From Siderastrea radians (taxonomy: Eukaryota > Cnidaria > Anthozoa > Scleractinia > Rhizangiidae), in the NCBI GenBank assembly GCA_964017195.1, contig OZ024898.1:8941130-9005129 (forward strand): a DNA stretch of 64,000 nucleotides. Direction: 5' to 3'. The translations under genes and the position numbers were made by a program. Positions 1-10,924 of this stretch are shown piece by piece. The notes beneath the pieces were generated by a model that saw only the letters and a program-made list of their open reading frames with translations, ran no database searches and was not told the DNA's origin. Numbering within the stretch: the stretch's first letter is position 1; every line of letters begins with the position of its first letter.

Positions 1-1780
1 TTTGCCTATCTTTCAGTATGGGTAATTCACACGAAGAGATTTGGTCCCCGGGACTAGTCGCAGGGAACAGTCCCCTCGTGTGTGCCGACCTTAGACTTTC
101 TTCGCTTATTGGCCTCTAACCTATCATTTTCGAGATCTTGTTTTGTATAGGGTATCGTCTACTTTACATTTCTAAATTAGACACTCAGCTCCAACAACGT
201 AAGAAAAATAAACCAAACACAGAATATGCAGTTGTAACATGATTGACTTCTAATAACCTTAGCTCCCACGAGTCTCCTGTAGCTCAGTGGTAAAGCAAGT
301 TGCTTGTGTCACTGACTGATAAACATTATTTTCACGACTGACTTCCAAAAACGTCGTTATAAAGTTTGTTTCTTGTTTAATTTCCGTAGGTGTCATTCGA
401 AATTCTAACGGTAGAATATCATTTAATTTTGGATTACTTTTTCTGTAAGAAAGGAACGATTTTCCGGAAAATCCAAATTTACACCACCTTTCGGATATCT
501 GTTTTGGCAAAGTGGTAGTTGTAGGATAAAAGATCACATTCTAACGTGAAAATGAAAATGTGAAGTATAGTTCCATTCACCGCATTGCTTCGTACCTGCT
601 TTGCTCTGGAATTTGATACTCAACTAGCCAATCGCTTTCTTTTTTTCCATTTTAAAACCACCCGTTCATTTTCGGCAACCTTTAAGTTGGGATTGGCTAT
701 AGCTTTGAAGTCTTAGAAAATTAGCTAAAACTATAGAAAAACGCATTAATCTAATTTAAATCAATGCATGCTACCTCGTGTTCAAAAAAAAAACTTGCTA
801 TTCACAGCTAGTTTTTCTTTAACCCTCTTAGTTTTCAATTGGAAAGCCACGTACGTAAAAAATCTCTGAGCTCATCTGTTAGAAATTTGGAACTTCGAAA
901 TAATTTACTGCATGAAGTCATCATTCACACAACCAATGGCAAGACTACATGTCACCTGTTCACAAGAGTCATGTCCGAGTATTGTGTTTAGAGTTTGTCG
1001 GTTCGCTCAACGTTGTTTCAGAAGCACTTTCAAGTTTTGGCCAGAATTTTTGTTGTTCCAAAAACTTGGTAAGTTGATTTGAATATTTAAGCTTTATAGT
1101 AATTGATGATTTGGCAATCTTCAAGTTATCAATACGTTATTTAGTCTTCAAGTTTGTCTTTGTCGTCATCTTTTGATTCTAAATTTACTTTATTTGTCGT
1201 TTATCGAACAATTTCCGGTTTTTCTACGTCTAATAGAACTGAAATAATTTCTTTCCCTTTGCAATTTCTTACAAATAAATAACCTTAATTGAAGGGTTAT
1301 TGTTAGATATTTTTCACTTATTAACTCAGTCTAAATTATCGTTTTCCAGATCATGTTTTCTATGGGGCATCGTCTACTTTACATGTTTAAATCAGACACT
1401 CCATCAATGTAAGAAAAAAAAAAGCAAACACATCAGTTTATTTTTTGTTTAGCTTCCTTCATGTGTCATCCGAGATTCCGAACAGTAGACTGTCGCCGAC
1501 TTTTCGGTTTCTTTCTTTGTTGGAAATATGCAATTTTCCGGAAAATCCAAATACACTACCGATTCGATGTTTGTTTTGGCAAAGCGGTAATGTAAGTTTC
1601 AAAAAAGAGCAAATTCTAATTTGAAAATTAAAATGTGAAGTACAGTTCCATTGAAAAGCTTCACCGCATTCCTTCGAACCTGCTTTGCTCCAGGCTGAAA
1701 TTTGATACTCAACTAGCCAATTGAGTTCATTTTTCTTCTTGAAACCACCCGTTAAATTTCGAGATCAAAAAAGTTGACTA
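1..1780. repeat. Tandem duplication of about 0.5 kb upstream of the secreted-peptide gene
   Basis: Two diverged copies lie in the same order and orientation: about 125-700 and about 1330-1780. Matching landmarks are the stretch ending in TACTTTACAT (near 160 and 1375), the ATTTTCCGGAAAATCCAAAT word (near 465 and 1530), TTTTGGCAAAG (near 505 and 1575), and the run with TTTGATACTCAACTAGCCAA (near 612 and 1697). The first copy carries an extra tRNA-like SINE head near 271-340 that the second lacks. The copies are too diverged to be an assembly artefact. They sit immediately upstream of the first inferred splice sites of the plus-strand gene, so they may be duplicated promoter or 5'-UTR sequence; that role is inference. 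Confidence 0.7.
271..340 (+). repeat. tRNA-derived SINE head, fragment
   Basis: The stretch contains an A-box-like TAGCTCAGTGGTAAAGC preceded by CTCCTG, the usual start of a tRNA-derived SINE. The same head occurs on the minus strand near 43650-43690 and 43915-43960. No complete cloverleaf can be drawn. It interrupts one copy of the upstream tandem duplication. Confidence 0.5.
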
Positions 1781-1957
1781 GCCAATGTCGAACACATCAA
1801 AGCTTGGAGTTCGTCCTTTGAGCAACTGAGCCGCAACGACTGAAAGCCCAGGAAAAATGTGGCAATTTTAAGAAATTCTATTATTTTGGCTTATCCTTAG
1901 CTTAACTTCCGCAATAAACTACCGCGACTGTTGAAGATAAAGAAATTTTTCTTGCAG

Positions 1958-1975
1958 GTACATCATTCAGTGAAG
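1958..1975 (+). promoter_or_regulatory. 5'-UTR part of the first coding exon, with upstream leader exon ending at 1068
   Basis: TTCTTGCAG at 1949-1957 is a good acceptor just before the start codon at 1976. The nearest strong donor upstream is TTG|GTAAGT at 1068/1069, so a leader exon ending at 1068 and an intron of about 0.9 kb are likely. The start codon was chosen because it opens the signal peptide. Confidence 0.45.
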
Positions 1976-4900
1976 ATGAAATTTTCAGGCATTTCTCTGA
2001 TTTTTGTACTGCTTTTCCTGACTGCTGTGTCGACTTCAGGTACGGTATAAGGAACATGGCTTTCCCGTTCCACTAACAACTATAAATAAAGTTTTTTTTG
2101 TCACGGTTTTTCTTTTCCATCTTTTTCTTCATTCAAGAAATCTCGCCTCACTGTAAACCAAAGTATTAAGACGATTTCCGCTCAACGTTCGAGCAGTAAG
2201 TGCAAAAATTAAGTTACCAAAAAAATACTTGCAGCACTGTCACATTTTGAGAACAGATAAGAAGAACTTATCGTTACTTTTGCTCCCAAGCTGACCCCGC
2301 GAGAGAAAATTGGATTTGAAGTTATCAATATTTCAATTAAAAAGACGCTTCATGTCAGTTCAAAACAAAATGGCGCCGTTTTTAGCATACTTTTACGAGA
2401 TTTGAAATTAATTTTCTTGAGAATGCTTGAGAATTTCATCGCGGGGTCACTTGGGCAAGTGAACTAGAGTGAGATGTTTCAAATAGCATTTAAAATGTTA
2501 CCGTGCTATGAGTAGTTCTTTGGTAAATATTTTTTGCACTTATTGCTCGAACGTTGAGCGGAATCCGTCTTAAACTTTTCTGTGGTAGTCGACCAGGAAT
2601 TTATGCGCTCATCGAGTGACAGCGTGAGGCTTGGGGCCAAACACGATAGGGTGACATCTTGGTGACGTCACGTTTTATATTCTGCAGAGGACGACTAGAA
2701 ACAAGGCTGGTAACAATTCTGGTTATCAACCCATATGTGCACCAAGAATAATAATATCCTGTCAATATCTTACCCTTATGTACTGACTTTTAACTTTCTT
2801 ATAGAAAAATACCTCACAAAATTGGGAAAATATTAATAGTACGGTCGAGTAGGGTGCAAAGAAAAAAGAATCAGTGACCTCTTACAATGTCGAATCAAGA
2901 CGGCCGGTGAATACATTGGCACCCTATGTGATAATACGCGCGGATATTTTAGGGGTTACGTAGATCTGTCCGAGGAACTGCAAATTTATAGCGAGCCGAA
3001 ACAAGTCAAGAAGCTGCGTCGGCAGTTCAAAGCTGTTTGGATAAAGTCCAGTTCTTCAACCGGCCGTCAATACTTTTTAAAATCTTTTCTTAAAAACTGG
3101 AAATGGACTTTTGAGACAACTTTTCAGCACCAATAGCCAAATGTGCGTATAGTCTCAACAAAACTTGCATCGAAATACTACAAACTAAAGGTGCATGAGT
3201 ATATGGCTTCAGTAAACGCCCCTTTAATTTGATGACCCCGAAATACGAAATAAATATTGTTTACGTTAACATGCAGCTTTTCTAAAATGCATTTCAGTGC
3301 CATTTAAAGGACAGCAAAAGCGGCATGGCATGACGAAGGACAGGCGATCAATGGGTTAGTTGAAACACTAACAATGAGAACAGAAACATCTGTTATCTGT
3401 TTTTTTTTTCCAAAAAATAGCAAATGTAGCTAGCATTTTCGTTTTTGTTGTTGTGGTTGTTGATCTTTTTCATCGCGTACTGCAAGCACATCCTGTTTTT
3501 ATGGCCGCGCAAAAATTGGGACGTGAACAACAAAATGGATTTAGAGGGAACAGGAAGGAGGAGAAGAGAAAAATCTCATAGGAGGGGTTGATCTTCCCAT
3601 CGGTCCTTTATAGTACAACTCTAAATTTTGGCGTGCTCCCATTGGTCGAAATCGCTCACGTGACGAGATGGTGTCTCTCCTCAGCGGGCCCCTAGCAGCG
3701 CATAGTGCTCGGTTTTAGCAATTTTCCCTCAAAGTTTAGCGTTGCACAATAAAAACAATAGAGACCTTCGGTCTCAGACCCTATGTGTGATTGGTTCCCT
3801 CGGAAATTTGATGCTCAAATGATCTAATAAACGCCCGGGGCGTCTATTTAATTTTAGGCGTCCTAGGGGGAGCGTTAAATAGATATGAGGCGTTTATAAG
3901 AGAGAGGCGTTTATTTCACTTTAACTGTAACAGCGTCAACAAAACACTTAAGACACGTAGTTTGCTTGCGGAGTAAGATAAAAAACAGAGTTTGTGAGTA
4001 GGAGACTAATCTAATCTGCGCTAGTAAATGCAAAGCGTAGAGAAGTCGTTCATAGTTCGATATCGATGTCTTCATCGTCATCGGAGTCGACCATGTTGGC
4101 ATCGTTGGCCTGTTCGATGTCCGAGTCAGTAATGGCCTGAAAAGGGTTTGGGACGTTGGACTCAACCAATGCGGAGAGTTGCGCTTGTAACTGCTCCGAT
4201 CCCACTTTACAAGGTTGGCCTTTCTTGAAGCAGTGAATCACTGAATCTTCAGTGCCATCAACTGCCAGCTTTAACGCACAGGACATGAAAGATTTTGCAA
4301 TCACATCCACAGAGAGCCGTGACAAGGCGGTTAATACCCATTCGACAACAGCCTTCCGTAATGGCGGTTTCCATGTTTCTGTATATTCTTGAACACCATT
4401 AGCCATCCATCCATCATACTGCTCGGCAACTAATGCCTTGAACGGTTTGTTCCCGCTTACGTCTGGCGCTTGTACATATTTTGTACAACCACCGGGGACT
4501 GTGGCCTGGTCAACGTTGATTCTGGCAAGCGCTTTCGTTAGGCAATTCTTGGGGGATGGGGGGAGGGGCGTTTACTAGAGGGGAGTGTCTAATACAAACT
4601 TTAAACCTCAGGGGGGGGGGTATTAGATACGAGGAGTTTATTTGAGAGTGGGCGTTTATAAGATCATTCAGTGTAAGCCCTCGAACTACATTCTCGGGCT
4701 AATATTTGTTGTGAACATCAAATTTCCTTGGGCAACCTATCACATGATAGTGGCTTCAACAGAAGAACTCTATTGTTTAAATAGTGAAGAAACAACTAGT
4801 CTTGGATGAGGAGCCCAATGAGGTTAACCGTTAGCCCTAAAACGGCCCAAAAAAATTAAACAATGGAAATTTCGGTTAACCGTTACTGAACGAAATTAAC

Positions 4901-7900
4901 CTTTGGCCGCAAAAAAGCCAACATTTAACCGTAAAGGCTACCACCCCAATGATTAAATGTCTAGCCAGCCGTCAGTAAACTTGGAAGAGGTAGGGAAGCG
5001 ATCCGCCCCCCTCCCCCCCCCCCCCAGCCTTGTATACCTCAGTGCTTTTAAACAGCTGGGAGACCTGACAGTCCCGGCAACCTTCTATAACCAAGAGTAC
5101 CTCCTAACTTTATTCGTGTTTCTTTCGAATTAATCATTAATCATATGCTTCTATTTTTGTTTTAGGACCCGAAATTGATAAAATATTGAAACCAATACAC
5201 GGTAAACGAAGGGCACTTAACTATTTTTACTGTTTTTTGGTTTGTTTTTGTTTGAGTTTTTTTTGTATCGATAATTTAATACCACCAGATCTCGACATAA
5301 TGTTTTCATGTTATTCCTCCGATATTTTTTTCATGAGGATTTACTTAATTCCAGGACAGGTAAAGAAAATTGGATGAGGTCGGTGGGTTTGAAACCCGCG
5401 ACCCTGGATTTTGATCACCGATGCTCTTAGCTGCTAAATTACTAGCCCAGACGGAAACAGGTCGTCGGTTTTCCTTATTCACTGAGGTCAAAGAAATTTT
5501 CTTTAACCTGTGTGGCCCACGCATCCTCACTAAGGCATCAATCAGAAGAAAAATTAATGGCCTCACTTCACATGGTACTTAGTGCTGTTCGGCACAAGGG
5601 TGAATCAGTTCAGTGAATTCCGACGTTGTTTTGCTGTTTAAAAAAATAAAAATAATTACTTAATTGACCCTCCCCGTAAGGGGTTTTTCAGGGACAATGA
5701 AATAAATAATATAAATGAACATAACAGCTTTAAGAACCCCAACTGGCGGGGAAGCAGACCAGGCGGCTATTTCAAGCGTGGCCGAGGAGTTGAACTCGGG
5801 GCTACCGAGAACAACTCCAGCTGGTGCTTAGAGCGGGACTTGAACCCAGGACCTCCAGATTCAAGTCCGGCGCCCGAACCGCTCGGCCACGCTGCCTCCC
5901 GATGTTGTTGGAACACTGCATCCGATTGCAATTTCATATCGACTTTGCTGGTGTCAAGGAGGGGAAGGTGGACGTCTGACCCAAACCTTTACGTTTGGGG
6001 AGCTTGACGAAATGTCGAAAGCCCGAGCTCGTTAGCGAACACCATAAATCAATCTCGTTCCCAGGGCCCCCTCTCTTTATCCCTTGAGAAAGGAATTTCG
6101 CGATAGATGAAAAGAAGGGGGACTGGGAACCTGGTCAGTGCTCTGGTGTATGTCAGATTCTTTACAATTAAGTTGATTTGTTTCAGATGGGCTAATCGGT
6201 ATGAACACAAAGATGGATTTGCTGGGAGCTACACTGGATAGTAAGCGAGCAAGATTTTTTTGCAAAGGTTATGACTATGGGGGAAAGGTAGATCTCAGCA
6301 ATGGTTACTGGAATCCAAAAAAAAAATATGGGTAACCATGCATTTTTCAGAGATAATTAAGCAAAATAAAATACAAAGAATGTATGGAATTTCTTTTCAA
6401 ATTTAAGCTCAATTATTTCGGAAAAATCGTGGTTAACCCCAATTTTCTTTTTGGATTCTGATAGCCCTTGCTAAGACCTGCTTTTTCCACGTAGTCACAA
6501 ACTGCGCAAAAATATTGTTGTATTAGGGGGGCAAATTCCTTAATAAGAAACCCGAATATCCCGAGATGCGCAGAACGTATGCGCAGTAACAAAAGGAGGC
6601 ACCGTCCATAATTCCGTGGATATGGTTACAAATGCAAAACATAGGGATACAGAATCATCTGTATCCCTATTTTTTGCGTTATTGTACGTCATGTCCGCTC
6701 CTCCCGTTAAATCAATTGCGTATTGCGACATTCTCTATTTATATAATATTGTAATTCCATTTTATAATTTAGTATCATCTTAAAACTGAAGAACTAAGGC
6801 TGGTTTGGCCATCCGAAATATTGTTTAAAATCAGGAGGCATAATCGGTACACTGATGCACGTTGTACCGGCATGGCAGTACTCCTTGGACTTCCTCGTGT
6901 CATTTTATTTCAATTTTAGCTGATTAGATCTCTCCCGGGATGCAACATTTACGACTAGAAGGATCTTCGTCTATGTTTTTTTTGTTTTTTGTTTTTTTTG
7001 CAGAGTTTAGTAAAGATTCGTTTAAAAAGGTTGGTTTTGGATTATATGACTCATAAAGCTTACAAACATCATTTGTTTCAGCGATAACCTCGAAGTTAAA
7101 AGAAATGAAAGGGGCAAAACAAAGGTATCACCAGGGTAAGCGAAACAATCTTGTTTTATTATTTACATTCCTTAGTAGCAAAACATAACCAAAACTTCCT
7201 AAACACCCCTCCTTCCTGCACTCACATTCATTCATTCATTCATTCATTTATTCATTCATTCATTCATTCATTCATTCATTCATTCATTCATTCATTCATT
7301 CATTCATTCATTCATTCATTCATTCATTCATTCATTCATTCATTCATTCGTTGTATAGCAAGGACGCCAACGTATCGGATCCTGGTGGATCTAGTCAGCA
7401 AATTTTTTGGGGGGCTGACTGTACAGCTATGAGAATGTATATATATTCTTCCAAAATATATTTCGTCAGGCACGGCCCGAAGAAGTCATTCCCTAAAGAA
7501 GTCAGAACATTTATTCGCCCCTTCGTTTGTTCGTTCGTTTGTTCATTCATTCGTTTGTTCGTTCGTTAGCGAAGGCTCGAGTTTTATCTGAAGCACTGAT
7601 GAGAAGCTTGTCGTTAGTGACTGTGCTGTACGAGCGAGTGTCAATATTCTATTAGTCCAGTTGTCATGGGTATACTTTTTTAAAAAAATAGCTGAAATAC
7701 AGTTTTAATCTCTGTAAAGTTCATTAGGATGGATAACACAAATTTATAGGCCTCAAGAACAGATACTTCGCCTTACAATCCAGTATATGCCCTCACGCTT
7801 TACAAGTTACTGGAATCATGAACCAGACGGCAGCCGGAGTTTTCCGTCGGGTAACACCATTAATGTACGGGCAAAACTCTGAAACCTAGTATTTTTGACG

Positions 7901-7987
7901 CTAACTTAAAACTCTCTTGTTTCAGCTTTATTCGATCATTTGGGGCAGATGGTGCTGGAACTAGACAAACGCCTGACTGACGCCTGA
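1976..7987 (+). CDS. Small secreted cysteine-free peptide, 7 coding exons, all introns phase 1
   Basis: Coding exons read by eye: 1976-2039, 3298-3354, 5166-5201, 6187-6240, 7004-7033, 7082-7135, 7926-7987 (stop TGA). Every junction has an AG acceptor and GT donor and every intron is phase 1, so the chain gives one open frame of about 118 residues. Residues 1-21 (MKFSGISLIFVLLFLTAVST...) are a clear signal peptide. The rest is cysteine-free and rich in Lys, Asp and Leu, with amphipathic helical spacing (EIDKILKPIH, KMDLLGATLD, ALFDHLGQMVLELDKRL) and dibasic sites KR and RR early in the mature part. The donor of exon 5 (TTG|GTTTTG) is weak; a better-looking donor four bases upstream breaks the frame. 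Because exons are symmetric, any could be skipped. I do not recognise the family. A non-coding leader exon ending at 1068 (TTG|GTAAGT) and a 3'-UTR exon are listed separately. Confidence 0.62.
2166..2573. mobile_element. 400-bp MITE flanked by TTAA
   Basis: Inverted termini of more than 40 bases: the left end begins GACGATTTCCGCTCAACGTT after TTAA at 2166-2169, and the right end is its near-perfect reverse complement before TTAA at 2570-2573. The TTAA duplication is typical of piggyBac-like and some other DNA transposons. There is no coding capacity. It sits in the first coding intron of the secreted-peptide gene. Confidence 0.8.
3830..4690 (-). mobile_element. Degenerate pogo/Tigger-like element with GGCGTTTAT-rich ends
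   Basis: A transposase relic (next entry) is bracketed by blocks of the repeated word GGCGTTTAT and variants: on the left at 3832-3920 and on the right at 4560-4665. A non-coding relative of the same end sequence is at 8965-9212. Exact termini and target duplication are not clear. Confidence 0.6.
4050..4557 (-). pseudogene. Pogo-type transposase, C-terminal fragment
   Basis: Reading right to left from about 4557, one open frame of about 169 codons ends at 4050. It includes INVDQATVPGGCTKYVQAPD, then KPFKALVAEQYD, then a helical stretch with WVLTALSRLSVDVIAKSF and SCALKLAVDGTEDSVIHCF, and an acidic tail ending DDDEDIDIEL. This is the layout of the DDE-domain C-terminus of pogo/Tigger/jerky transposases, in which a conserved 'VQ..D...NKPFK' stretch precedes a helical tail. 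The DNA-binding N-terminus and the first catalytic acidic residues are absent, so this copy is dead. It lies in an intron of the secreted-peptide gene, antisense to it. Confidence 0.7.
5345..5560 (-). repeat. tRNA-like SINE fragment
   Basis: On the minus strand, CTGGGCTAGTAATTTAGCAG is followed by a B-box-like GGGTTTCAAACCC, resembling a tRNA A-box/B-box pair. No cloverleaf with a proper acceptor stem can be drawn. It overlaps an intron of the secreted-peptide gene. Confidence 0.35.
5660..5905 (-). repeat. tRNA-Leu/Ser-type SINE
   Basis: On the minus strand the element starts near 5900 with GGAGGCAGCGTGGCCGAGCG, a type-II tRNA head with A-box TGGCCGAGCGG and B-box GGGTTCAAGTCCC. A body with a second head-like CTCGGCCACGC follows, and the tail runs through CCCCTTACGGGGAGGGTCAA to about 5660. 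A relative lies at 25264-25525. It sits in intron 3 of the secreted-peptide gene, antisense. Confidence 0.75.
6615..6700. repeat. Short fold-back with a 20-bp near-perfect stem and 4-base loop
   Basis: GCAAAACATAGGGATACAGA at 6634-6653 pairs with the stretch at 6658-6677 across the loop ATCA, with one mismatch; weaker pairing extends outward to about 6617 and 6700. It lies in intron 4 of the secreted-peptide gene. It could be a tiny MITE or a hairpin RNA precursor; the sequence alone does not decide. Confidence 0.6.
7225..7349. repeat. (ATTC)n microsatellite, about 31 units
   Basis: An almost uninterrupted run of ATTC with one variant unit near 7248. A related degenerate stretch with GTTCGTTCGTTTGTTC follows at about 7523-7567. 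It lies in the last coding intron of the secreted-peptide gene. Confidence 0.97.
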
Positions 7988-8964
7988 AGGTAAGCGGAAC
8001 AGTTCTATCTGATTTTCCTTCGTTGTGAATATCATAAACGAATAACAAGAGAACCATAACCGCAAAAATGGGTTCTTGATGGTGTACTGTTGTCTCTCTC
8101 TCACTGAAAGTAAAGGAAAAGCCCTGGGCAGTCGAGGTTACTTCAACAGCTGCAAACCTTTGAGTTTAAAGAGTTGAAAAAGTATTGATACAAAATATTA
8201 TAAAATCAGCCACAAACAAAGAAAACACGTTAACGTGTTCCCGGCCGGAGCTCAAACCCGGGCTATCGTTCCATAGGCATAATACATCAGTCGTTTCCAG
8301 AAGTGGTAAGCCCCCTCGGACAATCGCAGGACAAAAGCATCAGTCAAACCCAGGGCATCTGAGGGCCTCATAGTTTCGCTTCACAGATCTGTGCCTTTAT
8401 TTCCAGTGCAGAGCTTATCAGCGAAAGCAATAGATTTGTGACCAACTTACCCTAAAGAATTATAACAAAATGGAAGATTTTGAAGTATGTAGATAAGCTC
8501 AGGGCAACGTCCTGAACGTCTGGCATTTGACCAGTCCGTTGTTCTCCATCTTGGAGCATTATTATTTGGCTGACGCATACTTGAATGAGACTGGGGCGGA
8601 TCTACAGTAGAGGTGGCTCAGCGGTCGAACCCCCTAAACTGAATCATAAATGTCTTAAACTGTGAAACTTGAATTCATTAATAAATATACAATCTTTTAA
8701 AAATATATGCCTTTGTCTCTAGTGAACATGAAAAAAAAAACACATAAAAATATAATAAGAAACGCCCCCACCCAGAGCAAATGCCTACAGCAAATACAAA
8801 TAAATGACTACAATTTCCAGGTTTAGTTTCAATACTAAAATGTTCTCGATTAAATAAATGTAAATATTTTAAGTCCTTTTTTTCAACTAGTTAGCGCAAA
8901 ACTAAGATGATTTCAAAGCAATTAAACCACTTCAATTACCTCTCAGAACGCTGAAATCGGGCCC

Positions 8965-9212
8965 CGAATAAACGCCGGGTATCAACGACGGAAACGTAAA
9001 TAAGCCTCTCAGACGTTTATTTGTTGTGTCATAAACTTAAGATTTAAGGGCAAAATACACGGCTGCCAAAAAAAAAAAACAACAAATAATAACCCTTTCT
9101 TAAATAATGGCGGGCCTAAACAAACTGCTGATTCCAACAAACGCCGGGTCCACCATGCCAAGTTTGAAATAAACGCTGGGGACGTTTAATTGAGAAAATA
9201 CGGTACTCACGT
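8965..9212. mobile_element. Non-autonomous relative of the pogo-like element
   Basis: Contains repeated AATAAACGCCGGG, ACGTTTATTTG and AAATAAACGCTGGGGACGTTT words matching those flanking the transposase relic near 3.8-4.7 kb. No coding capacity. Boundaries are approximate. Confidence 0.5.
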
Positions 9213-9329
9213 TTGTCATTTAGAATATGGATTAAAAGGGGGTCACCGTTCTCGAGTAGGAGAAAATGATCATTTATCTCGGTGAACATATCATTTTTAA
9301 AGAAATAAACATCCAAGTTTTGAACGTGT

Positions 9330-9408
9330 GCGTGCTCGTGCACGCGCTAATGACGCAAAAAAGTTATGCGCAGAAAGGATGTGCAATGTAATTGACTAGA
9401 GTCACCTT
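9330..9408 (-). repeat. Copy of the GGTGATTC repeat end
   Basis: On the minus strand this reads GGTGACTCTAG, then ATTGCACATCCTTTCTGCGC, then TTTTTTGCGTCATTAGCGCG, matching the stretch at 51905-51985 with few changes. It is one end of a dispersed element. Confidence 0.6.
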
Positions 9409-9476
9409 CAAGTCCAAAATTTTGAAACGAAAAATAAAATCGGTGTTTTTGGCACTTTCTCTTTTCTTTCTTTCAG

Positions 9477-9655
9477 TCGGTATAACCAACCAACATATTT
9501 CCATCCACTTCACGAGCTGGCTGTCTTTCCCTGAAGAAGAGCATTGGTTCTGTCTGGTCGCATAACAATAATGAATATATCATGTGAAAAGAGAGGTGAA
9601 ATTCCTCAAAATGTAACAAGTTAATTGCAAATAAAGTGACTTATAATTAGATTTA
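9477..9655 (+). other. Probable 3'-UTR exon with AATAAA signal of the secreted-peptide gene
   Basis: Two bases after the TGA stop there is a strong donor (TGAAG|GTAAGC at 7989/7990). A polypyrimidine tract and acceptor (CTTTCTTTCAG) end at 9476, and AATAAA lies at 9630-9635. This fits an intron in the 3'-UTR and a terminal exon of about 180 bases. It contains no coding sequence. Confidence 0.45.
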
Positions 9656-9900
9656 ACTGACTTATCCTCTACTAAATGATATAGCTTTTGGCCCAAAAAA
9701 TGAAAATTCTGAGTCCTCGAAGGGGCGGAAAAAGCCTTCGGAAACGCTTGCAACGCAGGCTACCACACAAGAAAAATTGCCGTTTGTCAGAAAGGAATAT
9801 CCCCTTGTGTTTTCACAGTTACTATATATTTGCTGTCTTTAGTAAACGCCACAGTCTCATTTCATTTATGGCATTTTTTGTTTGCCAAGCTTAATTTTAT
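9625..9900. repeat. Segment duplicated at 18352-18785
   Basis: Shared landmarks in the same order are AAAGTGACTTAT, ATGAAAATTCTGAGT, CGTTTGTCAGAAAG and AATATCCCCTT. This copy starts at the AATAAA of the secreted-peptide gene, so the distant copy carries sequence from just past that gene's 3' end, with extra internal sequence. Confidence 0.65.
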
Positions 9901-10655
9901 TTTCGATAATTAATGATATAGGGATCAAACACTGAAAAAACAAACGGTCTGTATTTATCGATTTTGTGTTCCATAAATATTTTCTGCCCTAGTGGTAATA
10001 AAGGGAATACTCAAGTGGAATAATAAAGGATTAAAGCCTGGCCTCAAAGTCGACAGGGCTTCTTGTTTTAAAACTGAGACCGCAAAAACCTAAAAGGAAG
10101 ACCTAGGTTTAAATTTTACCCAGGAATTTTTAGCCCATGATGTCGCCATGGGGTACTGCTATAGCCAAAAACATGGGCGCACGGCGATGGTTGCTGATGT
10201 CCACCTCTTCGAAGACCGGGGGGGTACTCTTTCGAACGGGGGTGTGCTGCCTGGACTCTAAAACCTTTTCTTGTGCCATATGCAGCAGCACACTGATCCC
10301 ATTGGCGTATAAATGGGAGAACCTCTCCCGGGTGGTAGAGTTTTTGCATTCAATCTCCGGCATTTTGCTTCGAGTGCGCTACTGGTTGTGATTTGAAGTT
10401 TGGCAGGATTTTATTTGCGTACAGTGCTGCGTTTACTTAACCGCGATACAAGCAGATCAGAATTTATACAAAGACGAACTCGGGGCTGCAAGGAAGGCAA
10501 TTCGACTTCGCGAATTCCCATGCATGTGTCTTCTCAAATCGACGTCTCAATCGAGGTGCAATGTCACCTGCCAAGAGATAAGTACAAAAACAGCCTGTAA
10601 TTTGAGAATGTTGATTCCTTAGGTAACTCCGGGGCCGCCACTTAATATGATTATT

Positions 10656-10924
10656 TAAGGCTTTGTTTACACGGGACCGGACCGGAACTGTTCCGAACCG
10701 AACCAGACCGGATCGGCTTCTGTTTACAGGGAACCGTTTGGAACCGATCCAGATGTTTACAAACTGGTCCGGAACGGATCAAAAACTGAACCTGCAAGAC
10801 AGCAGGTCCAGTTTGGATCCGTTCCGGTCCGGTTTCAAAAAGGTCCCGTGTAAACAGAAGGCCTATCCGGTCCGATCTTCGGACCGGATTCGTTTGAAAC
10901 CGGTCCCGTGTAAACATAGCCTTA
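10656..10924. mobile_element. Palindromic MITE with TGTTTACA words
   Basis: Terminal inverted repeats: AAGGCTTTGTTTACACGGGA on the left and a reverse complement on the right differing at one position. The body is built from CCGG, GGACCGG and GGAACCG words in both orientations, so nearly the whole unit can fold back. TGTTTAC or its complement occurs five times in 270 bases. No coding capacity. Confidence 0.8.

Noticed and set aside
7151..7432. Open frame of Ile-His-Ser-Phe repeats
   Set aside because: It is a translation of the (ATTC)n microsatellite in an intron.
1976..7987. Neuropeptide precursor with repeated amidated peptides
   Set aside because: Dibasic sites exist but there is no repeated peptide unit and no series of Gly-Lys-Arg amidation sites.
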